NCBI RefSeq assembly: GCF_000015765.1
Contig: NC_008942.1
Coordinates: 248,001-312,000, forward strand
Length of the DNA: 64,000 nucleotides
Direction: 5' to 3'
From: Methanocorpusculum labreanum Z
GTDB taxonomy: Archaea > Halobacteriota > Methanomicrobia > Methanomicrobiales > Methanocorpusculaceae
Part shown: one piece after another, positions 43,436-51,918 of the stretch
Position numbering within the stretch: the first letter of the stretch is position 1
Layout: each line of letters starts with the position of its first letter
The notes under the pieces: model-generated
The model's database searches: none
What the model saw: only the letters and a program-made list of their open reading frames with translations
What the model was told of the DNA's origin: nothing
Program-made: the position numbers and the translations under genes

Positions 43436-43727
43436 ATGTAGGATGAATGTAGGATACATGGTGGGTAATATCCCATGAATTATCCTTGAATTTGGGAATA
43501 AGGGGTCATTATGACTCTATGTAGGTAATGTAGGATAAAATGAAATCCATCCTCTCCGGCAGAATATCTCTCAACTCGTATCTCCCTATTCACACAACGC
43601 AAAATCATCCTACATCCCTACATAAAAATACAAATACTCCTCCAAATCCAAAACAAAGAAAAATCCTACCGTAAATCTATGTAGGGTTGAGGATTTTCAT
43701 CCTGCATTCCTCCTACATTACCTACAT
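43436..43727. repeat. Paired ATGTAGG repeats (iteron- or operator-like)
   Basis: Ten or so copies of ATGTAGG(G/A/T) occur in closely spaced pairs. Forward copies start at 43436, 43447, 43519, 43528 and 43679; inverse copies (CCTACAT) lie near 43609, 43617, 43712 and 43721, with a degenerate CCTACC near 43665. Pair spacing is 9-11 bases, about one helical turn. The array lies upstream of the protease gene and against the 3' end of the primase-like gene. Confidence 0.7.
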
Positions 43728-45449
43728 ATCCTTCTGAGGATCCGTAAGGCATGTCTGTTTTTCCACAGGAACGAGTTTATATCGAACACCCAGAGGTGTC
43801 CGGCTCTTCATCAGAAACCGGTCATATCCCGCAAACTTCTGATCCGCAATCTGCGAAATCCATCTCCCCGCCATAACATCCGTCAGCGTTCCGGCGACCG
43901 CTGCATTCACCAGACGATCCGGTGCATAATCCAGAATCGTCTGCGCAGAAACCTGATGCTCCTTACGCTGCTCTCCTTCGCGGATCATCGCAGTCTTCAG
44001 CCCGGCGGCCGTAAACACTTCGCTCCCGAACGCGGCAAACAGCCGGGACAAAAGCTCGCATCCTTCCGTCTCCGCCTCATTCTCCTCAGTCTGGATCTCA
44101 TCCAGATTCGAAAGGACCCTCGAAAACCCTGCTGCATACAGCGACCCGGCGATAACAGAATACCACTGCGGATACTCCGCCAGATTCCCCGGACACGGCG
44201 GAGGAGCCGGCCGGCCCTTCGCGATCCAGTTTTTCAGAAACACCGCGAATGCCCGCACGATTTTTGGGTGCATCTCCTGGGCATAAGCGATCAGCTCATC
44301 CTTTTTCCGGGAAAACCTCAGATCCTGCCAGGGTTTCTGCGCCATAATATTTGTCGCGATCACGCGTCCGCAGACATCCGCCGAGATCTTCAGATGGTTC
44401 CCGTTCACGCAGAACTGCGTAGTCACGGCCCGTTCCACCTGATTCAGCGTTCCAAAGTCGCGAAACGACGCTCTACCGTTTCCCGACGTCGCCGAAAGAA
44501 GAAACTCCGACACAAAATCCGCACCCGGCGGGACATTATCGATGACCGCATACAGCGGACTCTCCTTAACGATCGTCTTATGCAGCTTCTCCATCTCTTC
44601 CGTGCGGGACGGGGCAGGGTAGACCGGCATCTCGGCCCCGAACGCCGCAATCCCGTTGATCTGCTGCAGAAAACTCCCCCCGGTCCGCGGACTGTTTTTC
44701 CGCACGGCATGGATCGGAAACGGACCGGGAAGACTTGGTCGGAGCATCGCGGAAAACAGTGCCGCCAGATTATTTTCATAATCCGCCCGGTCTTTGAACA
44801 AAAACTCGCGATACACCGAATAGATATCTTCCCGTGCACGCGAAAGATCGTCTTCACTGGGAATGTCTGGAGCCTCTTCGATCTCCAGATCCCGGCAGAA
44901 ATACCAGCCGGTCTCTTTCTCAAAGCCTTTCGCGGAAACGATTTCGCCGTTTTGCTTCAGCATTGCGCCGCAATGCACGCCTGTGATCTCCGGCAGACGA
45001 TCCAGCTCCTTTGCCGAAGCCTTCAGCACGCTTTCGAGCAGGTCGAAGGGAAGCGGGATCTCGGTCTTGGATTCATCGCCCGGTTTGTGCCAGGAGGAAA
45101 GCGCTGTGAGCAGAATGCGAAGCCTTCCCCGGTCGAGAGGTGCGATCACTCCGTCCGTGATTTCGCACAGTCTGCCGGCATAGATGCCGACAAAGGAACG
45201 GTTCGCAGTATTATAATACCGGAGAGCCCTTCCGGCGCTTTTTACGGCTGCTGCCGTGTTTGCCGGCAGTTCCCGGGGAACCGGGACCGGCGAGACCGGG
45301 CAGTGTTTACCTTCGGGTTCGTCAGGATCGAAGGTAAGCGTGATATTCGAATGGCTGTTCGTTGGCGGAAAGAAGGTCGAGAGGTCGAGTTCTTCCGCCG
45401 GAGGGGAGAGGGTCCCCTCTCTGATTGGAATCGTCGAATCAATATTCAT
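43722..45449 (-). CDS. Primase/helicase-like protein with degenerate P-loop
   Basis: 575 residues. RLPEITGVHCGAMLKQNGEIVSAKGFEKETGWYF (151-184) resembles the segment before the ATPase domain in phage and plasmid primase-helicases. NNLAALFSAMLRPSLPGPFPIHAV follows, then SPRTGGSFLQQ (253-263) where a Walker A would have GTGKT; lysine is replaced by glycine. AVIDNVPPG may be a Walker B trace (about 300). It looks like a replication protein of an integrated element that has lost ATP hydrolysis. Function is not established. Confidence 0.6.
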   Translation of the reverse strand: MNIDSTIPIREGTLSPPAEELDLSTFFPPTNSHSNITLTFDPDEPEGKHCPVSPVPVPRELPANTAAAVKSAGRALRYYNTANRSFVGIYAGRLCEITDGVIAPLDRGRLRILLTALSSWHKPGDESKTEIPLPFDLLESVLKASAKELDRLPEITGVHCGAMLKQNGEIVSAKGFEKETGWYFCRDLEIEEAPDIPSEDDLSRAREDIYSVYREFLFKDRADYENNLAALFSAMLRPSLPGPFPIHAVRKNSPRTGGSFLQQINGIAAFGAEMPVYPAPSRTEEMEKLHKTIVKESPLYAVIDNVPPGADFVSEFLLSATSGNGRASFRDFGTLNQVERAVTTQFCVNGNHLKISADVCGRVIATNIMAQKPWQDLRFSRKKDELIAYAQEMHPKIVRAFAVFLKNWIAKGRPAPPPCPGNLAEYPQWYSVIAGSLYAAGFSRVLSNLDEIQTEENEAETEGCELLSRLFAAFGSEVFTAAGLKTAMIREGEQRKEHQVSAQTILDYAPDRLVNAAVAGTLTDVMAGRWISQIADQKFAGYDRFLMKSRTPLGVRYKLVPVEKQTCLTDPQKDM

Positions 45450-45606
45450 AAATTAGCTCGTATCCATACCGGCGGGAGGGTTGTTTCTCAGAATGCTGAG
45501 TGTTCTGTTTCAGGCCGGAAGAATGTAATCAGATATATGTTATGAATACATAAGAGCCGAATTTTTTTGTGATTTTTTCGCAAATTGGATATACATATAT
45601 ATGATA

Positions 45607-45981
45607 TCATCCTCTGCCGATTGGCAGGATTTCGATCGTGTATCCGTCCGGATCCTCGAGGTAATAGATACCACTTGCCTCGTTGACCGACTTCACGCAG
45701 CCCATCTTCTGGTGTTTTTCGAGCGAGCCCTGAAAATCATCGGTCGAGAACGCCAGATGTCTTCCGTTGTCGCCCGGCTCATACGGTTTTGTTCGGCCGG
45801 TAACCTGCGTGAGTTCCAGTTTGTGATCCGACTGTCCGTCGCCTAAAAAGACGATCGTAACGTCCCCTGACTCGGGCACGATCCGTTTTACTTCAAAAAG
45901 TCCCAAAGCTTCTGCATAGAACTTCATCGACCGGTCGAGGTCGAGCACGTTGATATTGTTGTGGATCATCCGAAACTGCAT
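45607..45981 (-). CDS. Glyoxalase I-like VOC metalloenzyme
   Basis: The 124-residue protein has the paired beta-alpha-beta-beta-beta units of VOC enzymes. The metal ligands are H in MIHNNINVLDLDRSMKFY, E in LELTQ, H in RHLAFSTDD and E in TIEILP. The sequence resembles lactoylglutathione lyase (GloA), though archaeal thiol substrates differ. GAGAGGTA before the ATG sets the start. Confidence 0.88.
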   Translation of the reverse strand: MQFRMIHNNINVLDLDRSMKFYAEALGLFEVKRIVPESGDVTIVFLGDGQSDHKLELTQVTGRTKPYEPGDNGRHLAFSTDDFQGSLEKHQKMGCVKSVNEASGIYYLEDPDGYTIEILPIGRG

Positions 45982-46066
45982 ACAGATACCTCTCTTTTAA
46001 AATATTTAAGCGATCCGTGGATCAGAAAAAAATGTTGAGATAAAATCTCACGTATATTATTTGGAC

Positions 46067-46228
46067 TTAGATGAAAAGGTTCAGCAGGTAAATTACGACG
46101 CCGATGACGCCCGCGACCACTAAAACAACCGTTGGTTTAATGTGGAACGCTTTGCGGTCATCCGCATCGTAGTAGGTAACCAGACCTGCTGATGAACTTA
46201 GTCCTCTGCCCGAGCTCTTTGCTGCCAT
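46067..46228 (-). CDS. Sec61beta (SecG), preprotein translocase subunit
   Basis: A 53-residue protein found by reading the minus strand: a polar N-terminus MAAKSSGRGLSSSAGLVTYYD, then KPTVVLVVAGVIGVVIYLL as the single C-terminal membrane helix. Archaeal Sec61beta has exactly this arrangement and length. It is part of the SecYE-beta channel that works with the SecDF encoded at 10.6-13 kb. The start overlaps the promoter of the divergent amidohydrolase gene. Confidence 0.92.
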   Translation of the reverse strand: MAAKSSGRGLSSSAGLVTYYDADDRKAFHIKPTVVLVVAGVIGVVIYLLNLFI

Positions 46229-46281
46229 ATCCTATTATATTCATCCTCTACCCATATAAAAGAACAGGAGATCACGGGTTG

Positions 46282-47325
46282 ATGCAGGAGGAGATACTGG
46301 AAGGAATGGCATTCATCGGCGAGGAGTTTACCCCGCAGAATGTCGAAATCGTCATCGAAAACGGGCGTATCTCAGAGATTACCGAGCGGAAAACCACTTC
46401 CACGCAATGGATCGTCCCTGCTTTTTTCAACGCGCATACTCACATCGGCGACACGGTCGGGATGGATACAAAAATCGACCGGCCGCTGGCGGAACTGGTC
46501 GCCCCGCCCAACGGGTTGAAGCACAGACTTTTGCGGGAGACGCCGGCTCGCCGTCTGGTCTCTGCGATGCAGGATACGATTGCTTTTATGAAGGCGACCG
46601 GGACGCTTGGTTTTGCGGATTTCCGGGAAGGGGGAACGTCCGGCGTCGACCTTCTCAATCAGGCGGCCGATCCGTCGGTAGGCATGGTTATTTTCGGAAG
46701 AGACGGCGGCGAGTTTTCCGCCCGCGGATTTGGTCTTTCCAGTGCGAAAGGAACGAAAGAAGAGGAAGAAACGGTCCGCCTCGCAAAAGCTGCCGGCAAA
46801 CTCTTCGCCGTGCATGCAGGCGAGGCGGGCGTTAAGGATATAGATGTTGCTTTTTCCCTCGAACCCGATCTGATCATCCATGCCACGCATTTCACGGGAG
46901 CCCACATCCGGGAAGCGGCCGATTGCGACATTCCGATCGTCATATGTCCGAGATCGAACTGGCTGCTTGGAGCAACTGCCGATTCCCGCCGGCCGCCGGT
47001 TCGTGAAATGCTGGATGCCGGATGCCGGGTTTTTCTTGGGACCGACAATGCGATGTTTGTGGCTCCGGATATGTTTGCCGAGGCAGCCTTTCTCCAAACC
47101 ATATACAAAATCGATTCCGGCAATATCCTTCGGATGATGACGGACGGCTTCTCCCTTCTTGGCCGAAGGAACAGAATCGAGGCGGGAGGGCCTGCCGACC
47201 TCCTCCTTCTTGACGGAGGGTATCCCGGCCGCTGGACGCAGGATCCCCGCACATCTCTCTTAAATCGGGTTGGGTCGCGGGGTATCACTCGGGTCATTTC
47301 CGGGTGGAATACCAACTCTTTATAA
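46282..47325 (+). CDS. Amidohydrolase-family metalloenzyme
   Basis: The 347-residue protein has the amidohydrolase metal motif FNAHTHIGD (about residue 52). It also has FAVHAGEAG (about 175), HATHFTGAH and the final Asp in GTDNAMFVAP (about 255). The pattern is close to cytosine/S-adenosylhomocysteine deaminase-like enzymes; the substrate is unclear. The start at 46282 has GGAG 11 bases upstream; the frame is open further back through the promoter only. Confidence 0.85.
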   Translation: MQEEILEGMAFIGEEFTPQNVEIVIENGRISEITERKTTSTQWIVPAFFNAHTHIGDTVGMDTKIDRPLAELVAPPNGLKHRLLRETPARRLVSAMQDTIAFMKATGTLGFADFREGGTSGVDLLNQAADPSVGMVIFGRDGGEFSARGFGLSSAKGTKEEEETVRLAKAAGKLFAVHAGEAGVKDIDVAFSLEPDLIIHATHFTGAHIREAADCDIPIVICPRSNWLLGATADSRRPPVREMLDAGCRVFLGTDNAMFVAPDMFAEAAFLQTIYKIDSGNILRMMTDGFSLLGRRNRIEAGGPADLLLLDGGYPGRWTQDPRTSLLNRVGSRGITRVISGWNTNSL

Positions 47326-47368
47326 CCTTGGAGGAGTAATTTACTCATAAAGTAGGAGGTTTTAAAAA

Positions 47369-47797
47369 ATGTTTACCAAGATACTTGTTGCGATTGACGG
47401 ATCCGACATCAGCAAGAGTGCATTCAATAAAGCGATTGAACTGGCAAAAATGTCCAAAGCCGAGTTGCATGCGATCTACGTTATCGAGTCGGGCATGATC
47501 TCGCCCGGTCCGGTGGATGCTTCCTGGGAACTGATCTACCAGCGCTTCGAGAAAGAAGGCCGGGATATCATGGAAGAACTTGTCGAGGATGCATCCAAGA
47601 AAGGCGTGATAGTTACGCCCCATCTTGAAGCAGGACATGCCGGCGATACGATCATCAACATGGCTTCCGAACTGGAGTGCGATCTGATCGTTGTCGGATC
47701 CCGCGGAAAGAGCAAACTCGACCGCCTTCTTATCGGCAGTGTTTCTTCACATATCATTACATATGCGAAAACCAACACCCTGATCATCAAAAAATAA
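47369..47797 (+). CDS. Universal stress protein (UspA family)
   Basis: 142 residues with MFTKILVAIDGSDISKSAFNKAIELA at the N-terminus. The nucleotide loop VGSRGKSKLDRLLIGSVSSHI near residue 110 indicates the ATP-binding class. AGGAGGT eight bases before the ATG is a strong SD. It is upstream of a CBS-domain gene in the same direction. Confidence 0.92.
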   Translation: MFTKILVAIDGSDISKSAFNKAIELAKMSKAELHAIYVIESGMISPGPVDASWELIYQRFEKEGRDIMEELVEDASKKGVIVTPHLEAGHAGDTIINMASELECDLIVVGSRGKSKLDRLLIGSVSSHIITYAKTNTLIIKK

Positions 47798-47976
47798 ATC
47801 CCCTCAACTTTTTTCCGCGCGAATATCTGATTCGCCGGCATTTTTCCCTTGAAATCCGCAGCAGGAATGTAAGCGTTATTTATCTCCAGCACTCCAAAAA
47901 ATACACACGGATTTTCTGCAAAAGGAAATCACAGGGGCCGATCATTGTGGCCGGCCCGCATCCAGAGGTGAATATC

Positions 47977-48831
47977 ATGACGGAAATGTTAGCAAAAGAT
48001 TACATGACAAAAGACGTTGTCACGGTCGAGATCCCCTCAGGCCGCGATGATGTTTTACGTATTCTCAAGCGGACCGGAATCAGTGGTGTTCCGGTGGTGA
48101 AAGGTCCGGAGAAGAAACTCCTCGGTATCGTTACCAGAAAGGATATTCTGCGTAAACCGGAGGAGACTCAGGTTGCACTTCTGATGTCATCCGAGCCGCT
48201 GACGATCCGCCCGGAGGTTACCCTCTCGGAAGCTGCAGAAATCATGACGAAGATGAATGTCCGCCGTCTGCCCGTTGTCGAAGGAGACAATCTCATAGGC
48301 ATATTAAGCGTCTCCGATCTTGTCGGCGCAGTTGCCAAACTTCGGGACGTTCGCGAGATTAGACATGGTTTCGTCAGCAAAAGGACGTATGCGATGTGGG
48401 AAGAAACCCCTCTCCCGGTCGTCGGCCGGATCATGGAGCTTGCCCACACCGATGCAATGCCCATTCTCAACTCGGAGAACCAGCTCACCGGTATTATTTC
48501 CGAGCGTGACCTTATCAGATGTTCAAGCATTGAGGATGATGTTCAGACGAGCGACTTTTCGACCGGAACGGATGATGATGAGTGGACCTGGGAAAGCATC
48601 CGCGATAATCACACGATTTCCTACGGCGTCTCCAAAGTCGAGCTTCCAAACCGTCCTGTAAAGGTCTGCATGGTCAGAAAAGTCATTGCCGTCCCCAATA
48701 ATGCGGAAGTCAGCGACTGTGCTCTGCGGATGAAACGCGGCCGGGTCGATCAGATGCCGATCATCGATAACGATCAGCGGCTTTCGGGCATGCTGTTTGA
48801 CCGGGACCTGATCAAGGCTCTCATCAAATAA
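47977..48831 (+). CDS. Quadruple CBS-domain protein
   Basis: 284 residues forming four CBS repeats (starting about 8, 70, 145 and 225), each with the pattern of a conserved MT/V, a short helix, LPVV or MPII, and GI(V/I)(T/S)xxDL. CBS pairs bind adenosyl nucleotides and regulate partner proteins, so this one may be an energy sensor. The start at 47977 has AGAGGTGA five bases upstream; the open frame extends far upstream through the usp gene but that is spurious. Confidence 0.88.
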   Translation: MTEMLAKDYMTKDVVTVEIPSGRDDVLRILKRTGISGVPVVKGPEKKLLGIVTRKDILRKPEETQVALLMSSEPLTIRPEVTLSEAAEIMTKMNVRRLPVVEGDNLIGILSVSDLVGAVAKLRDVREIRHGFVSKRTYAMWEETPLPVVGRIMELAHTDAMPILNSENQLTGIISERDLIRCSSIEDDVQTSDFSTGTDDDEWTWESIRDNHTISYGVSKVELPNRPVKVCMVRKVIAVPNNAEVSDCALRMKRGRVDQMPIIDNDQRLSGMLFDRDLIKALIK

Positions 48832-48901
48832 CTCCTCCATAGGATTCTTTTTTTATTCCCTGATGGGAAGCTATATTAGTGTTCTTCTCCCAGTTTTAAT
48901 T

Positions 48902-49171
48902 ATGACAAAACCGGTATTGTACGACTTCTTCGCCACCTGGTGCGGACCCTGCAGAATTCAGAGCCCAATCGTCCATGATCTTGCCAAAAAAATGGAAGGC
49001 TTGGTTGATGTCCAGATGGTCGATGTGGATGAGCATGGGGACCTTGCCAACAAGTATTCCATCAGTGTAGTCCCGACTCTCATCATCGAAAAGGACGGGA
49101 AGGTCATCCAGCGTCTGGAGGGAGTGACCGACGCTGCAACTCTCGAGAGCCTTTTGAAGGCCCTTATCTAA
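48902..49171 (+). CDS. Thioredoxin
   Basis: An 89-residue thioredoxin with WCGPC at residues 13-17, VVPTLII with the cis-proline near residue 60, and the usual fold pattern. A TATA-like GCTATATTAG lies about 27 bases before the ATG, implying a leaderless mRNA. It is the general disulfide reductant; a redox partner pair may exist with the next gene. Confidence 0.9.
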   Translation: MTKPVLYDFFATWCGPCRIQSPIVHDLAKKMEGLVDVQMVDVDEHGDLANKYSISVVPTLIIEKDGKVIQRLEGVTDAATLESLLKALI

Positions 49172-49230
49172 ACTGAAACGTCTTACCGTTTCACCATTCT
49201 TTTTTACAAACCAGTACCAATACTTTAGGT

Positions 49231-49566
49231 ATGACTCCGATTTCAGTTGAAGTGATTGGCTATACCTACCGGCCCTGCGGTCCGTTTCCCTGCGATAAAG
49301 ACCGGTCCTGCGGGCTTGTTGAGTGTTTCGAGAAGGAGACGCTGGCATTTGCGTTTCCGGCACTGGAAAAAGCGCTGAAAGAGAAGTACGGCGACCGTGT
49401 CTCCCTGATCCTTACGTCGCTGGATGAGGGGATCCCGGAGAGGGTTGTCGAGATTGTGAAAATCGATCACCCGCCGCTGCCGATAATTCTGGTGAATGGG
49501 CACGTTGTGCCGGTTGGGGCTATTTCCGTTCCAAGGATCTCGGAATATATCGATGCGGCACTCTGA
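49231..49566 (+). CDS. Thioredoxin-fold protein with CGPFPC motif
   Basis: 111 residues. The first strand VEVIGYTYRPCGPFPC carries a C-x4-C pair (C16, C21), and two further cysteines are at C27 and C32. The rest resembles the thioredoxin/glutaredoxin fold: LPIILVNGHVVPVG has a likely cis-proline. The unusual C-x4-C-x5-C-x4-C spacing could bind a metal or Fe-S cluster. It is next to thioredoxin. Function is unknown. Confidence 0.65.
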   Translation: MTPISVEVIGYTYRPCGPFPCDKDRSCGLVECFEKETLAFAFPALEKALKEKYGDRVSLILTSLDEGIPERVVEIVKIDHPPLPIILVNGHVVPVGAISVPRISEYIDAAL

Positions 49567-49594
49567 ACCCGCAATATTTTTTTTTAATTTCCCG

Positions 49595-50107
49595 TAGGAC
49601 TTACGCGGTGGGCTTTCTCATGCTTCCATACCCAGCCATATACTTCCCGAATTGTATCTTCAAAATCATCACATATTTCCTGTCTGAATCCTTCACTCCA
49701 GATGAACTACCTGGAAAGCCCAAATGGGCAAAGCCCATTTGAGGCGGCACGCAAGCCGAAGGCTTGCACGCAACGTATAGGGGCCTCAGCAAATAGGATA
49801 TCCCACCGCGGGCCGCTCCGCGCCGGAGTCGCGGCCCCGCACCCCAGGTCAAGAAAAGGGACTGTTCATCTATTTTTCCAGAAAAAAGACATGCAAGATA
49901 AGAAAAACCCGCACGCGGGTTTTTCCTCAGCATTTTTCCAGAGAGGGTGCGATTCTGCGTAGGCGATCAGCCGAAGCAGAGCACCCGAACGCAAGAAAAA
50001 TGCGATTCGCGTTAATTCGCGGAGATTGGCGGTTAAATAACCTCAGGTTTTCAAACCCAGCCGTACCCTTCCCGAATTGGGGTCACAACCACACCGCGTA
50101 AGTCCTA
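49595..50107. mobile_element. Hairpin element copy D (MITE with perfect TIRs and TSD, 513 bp)
   Basis: The ends are a perfect 16-bp inverted repeat, TAGGACTTACGCGGTG (49595-49610) and CACCGCGTAAGTCCTA (50092-50107). They are flanked by the direct 6-bp duplication TTCCCG (49589-49594 and 50108-50113). The core shares the scaffold of copy B (GCGATTCGCGTTAATTCGCG, TGCGTAGGCGATCAGCC). It holds hairpins CAAATGGGC-AAA-GCCCATTTG (49721), GCAAGCC-GAA-GGCTTGC (49751) and AAAAACCCGC-AC with its inverse (about 49903). It has no gene and no transposase. Confidence 0.88.
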
Positions 50108-50147
50108 TTCCCGTAATGTTCTTCGTTAAAATCGGTCTCTGTTCACG

Positions 50148-50396
50148 TTATTCTTTGAGCATAAATGCATGGAACATGGAGGCCATTCCTGCGAGAAATA
50201 ATCCTAACCCGACGACGACTGCCGGAATCTGCAAAATATCCGGTGTGCTGAAAAGTGCCGGGTACATCCCCAGTGCCGCCATAAATACTGCGCCGGGAAA
50301 TGCAATGAAAAATCCACCTGCAAAAAACAGACATCTTTTCTTCCATGTGCTAAGATTTGCGATGAACTTCATTGATCGATGTTTGATACTATGCAT
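50148..50396 (-). CDS. Small two-helix membrane protein
   Basis: 82 residues with two hydrophobic segments (about 25-45 and 58-78) and a basic N-terminus. ATG at 50396 or 50372 is possible; SD support is poor. It has no recognised family. It is separated from the aldolase gene by a short gap and may be its own unit. Confidence 0.55.
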   Translation of the reverse strand: MHSIKHRSMKFIANLSTWKKRCLFFAGGFFIAFPGAVFMAALGMYPALFSTPDILQIPAVVVGLGLFLAGMASMFHAFMLKE

Positions 50397-50462
50397 CTCC
50401 TCATATAATTATTTTCAGCTCTCGACTCTGGCTAAAGATTGAGGTGGGAAAAATAAGAAAAA

Positions 50463-50999
50463 TTATCTGTAGGTTTTCGTCAGATGCAGGACTTTGCAGC
50501 AGTGTTCGGCGAGCGAGGTGTAAAGATAAGCCTGATCCAGATCGCGGCCGGCTGCAAAGGTCCCGTGACCTTTGGCAATGACGATGTTGGCAGATGAAAG
50601 GCCTTTTGCCACTACATCTGCAAGCTGCTGTGATCCGCACGGGCCTTCGACGACCTGGATTGTCGGGGCGAGCAGGTGTCCTTCGCTGTCGATCGTCTCG
50701 ATTTCGGCGTCGGCGAGGAGCGAGAGGGCCACGGCATACGGCGGGTGGGCGTGGACGATCGCTTTGTGTTCCGAGGCATTGTAGACTGCAGTATGCACCC
50801 GCCATTCGCTGGATGCTCCGGGAGTGACCCTGCCGTTTAGGGGCATAAGGACGATCTGTTCGGGGTCCGCGTCGAGGTAGGATCCGGTTTTCGTGATGAA
50901 ATATCCATCATCGGTTCTTACACTCATGTTGCCGAAGTTTCCTCCAACCAAGTGTTCCGCAAACAACCGTTTGCCGATTCGGGGAAAGTCGGGCTGCAT
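50463..50999 (-). CDS. Class II aldolase (L-fuculose-phosphate aldolase-like)
   Basis: The 178-residue zinc aldolase shows GGNFGNMSVR near residue 20, catalytic Glu/His residues in SSEWRVHTAVYNASEHKAIVHAHPPYA and a third His in AKGHGTFAAG. In methanogens such enzymes supply lactaldehyde or act on fuculose phosphate, which would support coenzyme F420 precursor supply. It is one base from argF and so is cotranscribed. Confidence 0.88.
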   Translation of the reverse strand: MQPDFPRIGKRLFAEHLVGGNFGNMSVRTDDGYFITKTGSYLDADPEQIVLMPLNGRVTPGASSEWRVHTAVYNASEHKAIVHAHPPYAVALSLLADAEIETIDSEGHLLAPTIQVVEGPCGSQQLADVVAKGLSSANIVIAKGHGTFAAGRDLDQAYLYTSLAEHCCKVLHLTKTYR

Positions 51000-51000
51000 T

Positions 51001-51918
51001 TTAGTATCCTTGGGTCATCAGCCGAACGAGGATGGCTTTCTGGGCATGCAGCCGGTTCTCCGCCTGATCCCAGACCCCGCTCTGCATGGAATCGATGACT
51101 TCGTCCGTGATCTCCTCGCCCCGGTGGGCCGGAAGACAGTGGAGAACGAGAGCGTCGTCCGCCGCTTTGTTTAACAGGGCGGTGTCGAGCTGGTAGCCGA
51201 CGAAGTCTTTGAGCTTGGTTTCTTTGATGTCTTCTTCGCCCATCGAGATCCAGGTGTCGGTGTAAATTGCGTGGGCATCGCTGACGGCTCTGACCGGATC
51301 ATCGTAGATGGTGACTTTCCCGCCGTTTTCTTTGGCGAACTTCACGGCAGCCGGATCGGGTTCGTATCCTTTCGGGGTTCCGACAGCGATTTCCATGCCG
51401 GTTTGCACGGAGGCCATTATCAGCGAATTACAGACATTATTCCCGTCGCCGATCCAGGCGATCTTCAGCCCGTCCAGCTCTCCGAATTTTTCTTTGAGGG
51501 TTAATGAGTCTGCCATGATTTGGCAGGGATGCTCTTTATCGGAAAGGGCGTTGATCACCGGGATGGATGCGTATTTGGCGAACTCGGTGATCGTCTCGTG
51601 TTTGTAGGTCCGCATGATCGCTCCGTGTACGTATCTGGACATCACCCGTGCCGTATCGGCGACGGTTTCCCCGCGTCCGAGCTGTGTGTCTTTAGCATTC
51701 AGGTAGAGTGCATATCCGCCGAGATCGTACATGCCGACGTCAAACGACATCCGCGTTCTGGTGGATGCCTTTTCGAAGATCATTGCGAGGGTTTTTCCGG
51801 CGAGAAGCGGGTGGGGGACGCCGGCATACCGCTGGCGTTTGAGTCGGGCAGCCAGGGTGAGAATGTCTTCATACTCCTCTGCCGAGAGGTCGGTGATCGA
51901 AAGAAAATCTTTTTTCAT
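51001..51918 (-). CDS. argF: ArgF, ornithine carbamoyltransferase
   Basis: Makes citrulline from ornithine and the carbamoyl phosphate produced by CarAB (14.6-18.8 kb). The 305 residues include the phosphate-binding [12 protein letters not shown] (about residue 53), HPCQIMADS (about 133), and the [11 protein letters not shown] motif with the ornithine-site Cys (about 270). ATGA overlap links it to purD. Confidence 0.95.
   Translation of the reverse strand: MKKDFLSITDLSAEEYEDILTLAARLKRQRYAGVPHPLLAGKTLAMIFEKASTRTRMSFDVGMYDLGGYALYLNAKDTQLGRGETVADTARVMSRYVHGAIMRTYKHETITEFAKYASIPVINALSDKEHPCQIMADSLTLKEKFGELDGLKIAWIGDGNNVCNSLIMASVQTGMEIAVGTPKGYEPDPAAVKFAKENGGKVTIYDDPVRAVSDAHAIYTDTWISMGEEDIKETKLKDFVGYQLDTALLNKAADDALVLHCLPAHRGEEITDEVIDSMQSGVWDQAENRLHAQKAILVRLMTQGY

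Noticed and set aside
43436-43727. ATGTAGG array as a CRISPR
   Set aside because: The repeats are 7-9 bases, change orientation, and have no uniform spacers; no cas genes are present. No CRISPR array was found in the window.
43956-45545. Long plus-strand open frame (529 codons) antisense to the primase-like gene
   Set aside because: Its translation is basic, rich in Arg/His/Pro, without motifs, and mirrors the codon pattern of the minus gene. It is a shadow.
47677-47976. Upstream extension of the CBS gene
   Set aside because: It overlaps the usp gene in another frame; a good SD precedes the ATG at 47977.
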